A program made the position numbers and the translations under genes. From Cytospora piceicola (Eukaryota; Ascomycota; Sordariomycetes; Diaporthales; Cytosporaceae), in NCBI GenBank assembly GCA_023375675.1, contig JALQBC010000016.1, forward strand, positions 186,001-250,000: a DNA stretch of 64,000 nucleotides. The letters are read 5' to 3'. The notes under the pieces are model-generated. The model was not told the origin of the DNA. It made no database searches and saw nothing but the letters and a program-made list of their open reading frames with translations. Of the stretch, positions 62,937-64,000 are shown piece after piece; position 1 is the stretch's first letter; each line of letters begins with the position of its first letter.

Positions 62937-64000
62937 GTAATAATAGTATTATTTACGTTTATATATATATACTATATATATAGAATCTCTCTTATAAGGC
63001 GTTTTTAAACGGAGGAAATAATACTTTTTATAGTTATATAAATAAAAGTAAAAGTATATAAAAACTTTATTTATTAATTTTCGGTAAGGCCGGGATTGCT
63101 AATTAAAGGTTATATAAAAAAAAGAAAAGGAAATAAGAAAGGGTTATGTTACTCTGTATTGCATTTATCGTTTAAAAAGCTATTATAGGTACTAACGTCT
63201 ATACTAAGAGCTTAGAAGTACTCTTATATTAATTATCCTAGAATACGTTTAATTACTCGGCTTTATCTTCCTTAAAAAGAAATTATAGTATATAAGTACT
63301 TTAAATAGTAGCCGGCTTATTATAGTTGTTTATATCGGTATATAGTTAGCCTATACTTATATATTTAAATCGTGTATAATAAATAATAAAGTCATTATAA
63401 CTTAATCGTTTAATAAGATAATTAGAAAGTATTTTATAAGTGAATATAAATTTTAAAAGCAGGATTATAGGTTAAAAGCTTTACTTTTAATAGCTATTTA
63501 GTATATTTATATACTATTAATAATCGAAGTAAAGTTTTTATTTTTACTTGCTTTAGTTTTTTATTTAAAAGATAATTTTCGGCTTTTTAAGTATAGTACT
63601 TATAAAGTATAGTTTATTAAGCTTACTGAAATACTTAATTTATATAATTATTTTAACGATATAGTCCGCGTTTTTATTACTTTTAATATTAGTATAGCAT
63701 AGGCTTTAAATAATAATAACCGGGACTAAGATTAAAAAACCGATATTTCGAAAGTAAATAAACTTATATTAAAAGCTATTTAATATATAGTAATACTTTA
63801 AATAATCATAGTATTATCAATATAAATATTATATTATAAAGCTATAAGTATAGTAAAAAGATATATTATTAAAACTTAAAAGATAGCTTTAAAGGTATTA
63901 TAGATCTCGGCGTTAAAAACTTTTAAGTAAGGTAAACGGCTAGCGGTATAATAGATATATATATCGTTTTAATATAATATAAGAAAACCGAATTTTGTAA
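62937..64000. other. Unassigned AT-rich sequence
   Basis: It begins directly after the F5 array with TAATAATAGTATTATTTACG. A short stretch at 63145-63170 keeps ATG, CTG and GCA in an otherwise CpA-poor context. I found no LTR partner, RT motif, ORF or RNA gene. By analogy with C in F1 and B1 in F2, it could be the left end of another LTR element inserted in the array. Confidence 0.3.

Noticed and set aside
1..64000. tRNA, rRNA or other structured RNA genes
   Set aside because: I saw no tRNA-like box A/B pair or rRNA similarity on either strand by eye. A covariance-model scan would be decisive.

Overview
The window looks like a filamentous ascomycete (Pezizomycotina-type) chromosome segment. 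It holds about 1.6 kb of ordinary-composition DNA at the left edge, then more than 62 kb of AT-rich, repeat-induced-point-mutation (RIP) style transposon graveyard. CpA/TpG is almost absent while CpG, CpT and ApG remain. ATG is nearly missing and TAA/TAG fills every frame. I see no intact gene, tRNA, rRNA or CRISPR. Species, and whether this is subtelomeric or pericentromeric, cannot be told from the sequence.

Left edge (1-1627): two decayed protein-coding remnants. One is on the minus strand with a good intron. The other is on the plus strand and is cut by a transposon at 1628. I recognise neither product.

The rest resolves almost completely into nested elements, which I name A to F. F is a short family with no visible gene: a 5' module, tandem 219-228-bp units, a GTAA microsatellite core, a cruciform, and a 3' hairpin ending in CTAG. 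It lands between A and T without target duplication, which is Helitron-like. Copies: F1 1628-26809, F2 35039-44833, F3 47063-47867, F4 48458-50292, F5 from 62175. The others are LTR retrotransposons. C (2955-25954, minus, Gypsy, 303-bp LTRs, TSD GTAA) sits in the F1 array. A1 (3646-14465, minus, Gypsy, 239-bp LTRs, TSD AAACC) sits in C. D (3787-3996, an unmutated solo LTR, TSD ATTAC) sits in an A1 LTR. A2 (26810-47062, plus) is split by F2. B1 (37001-44243, plus, chromodomain Gypsy, 245-bp LTRs, TSD CTTCG) sits in the F2 array. B2 (50293-62174, minus) is a truncated B copy. E (52294-59107, minus, Copia, TSD GATTA) sits in B2. 62937-64000 is unassigned.

The layers give a relative history. F3 was entered by A2, A2 by F1, F1 by C, C by A1 and A1 by D. 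Everything except D carries the CpA mutation load, so D postdates it or escaped it. The observations most worth following up are the F family (Helitron-like ends, flipped hairpin loop, recombinant copies), an unrecognised third ORF behind pol in both A copies, a possible antisense ORF in C, and the sparing of CAG among CpA sites.
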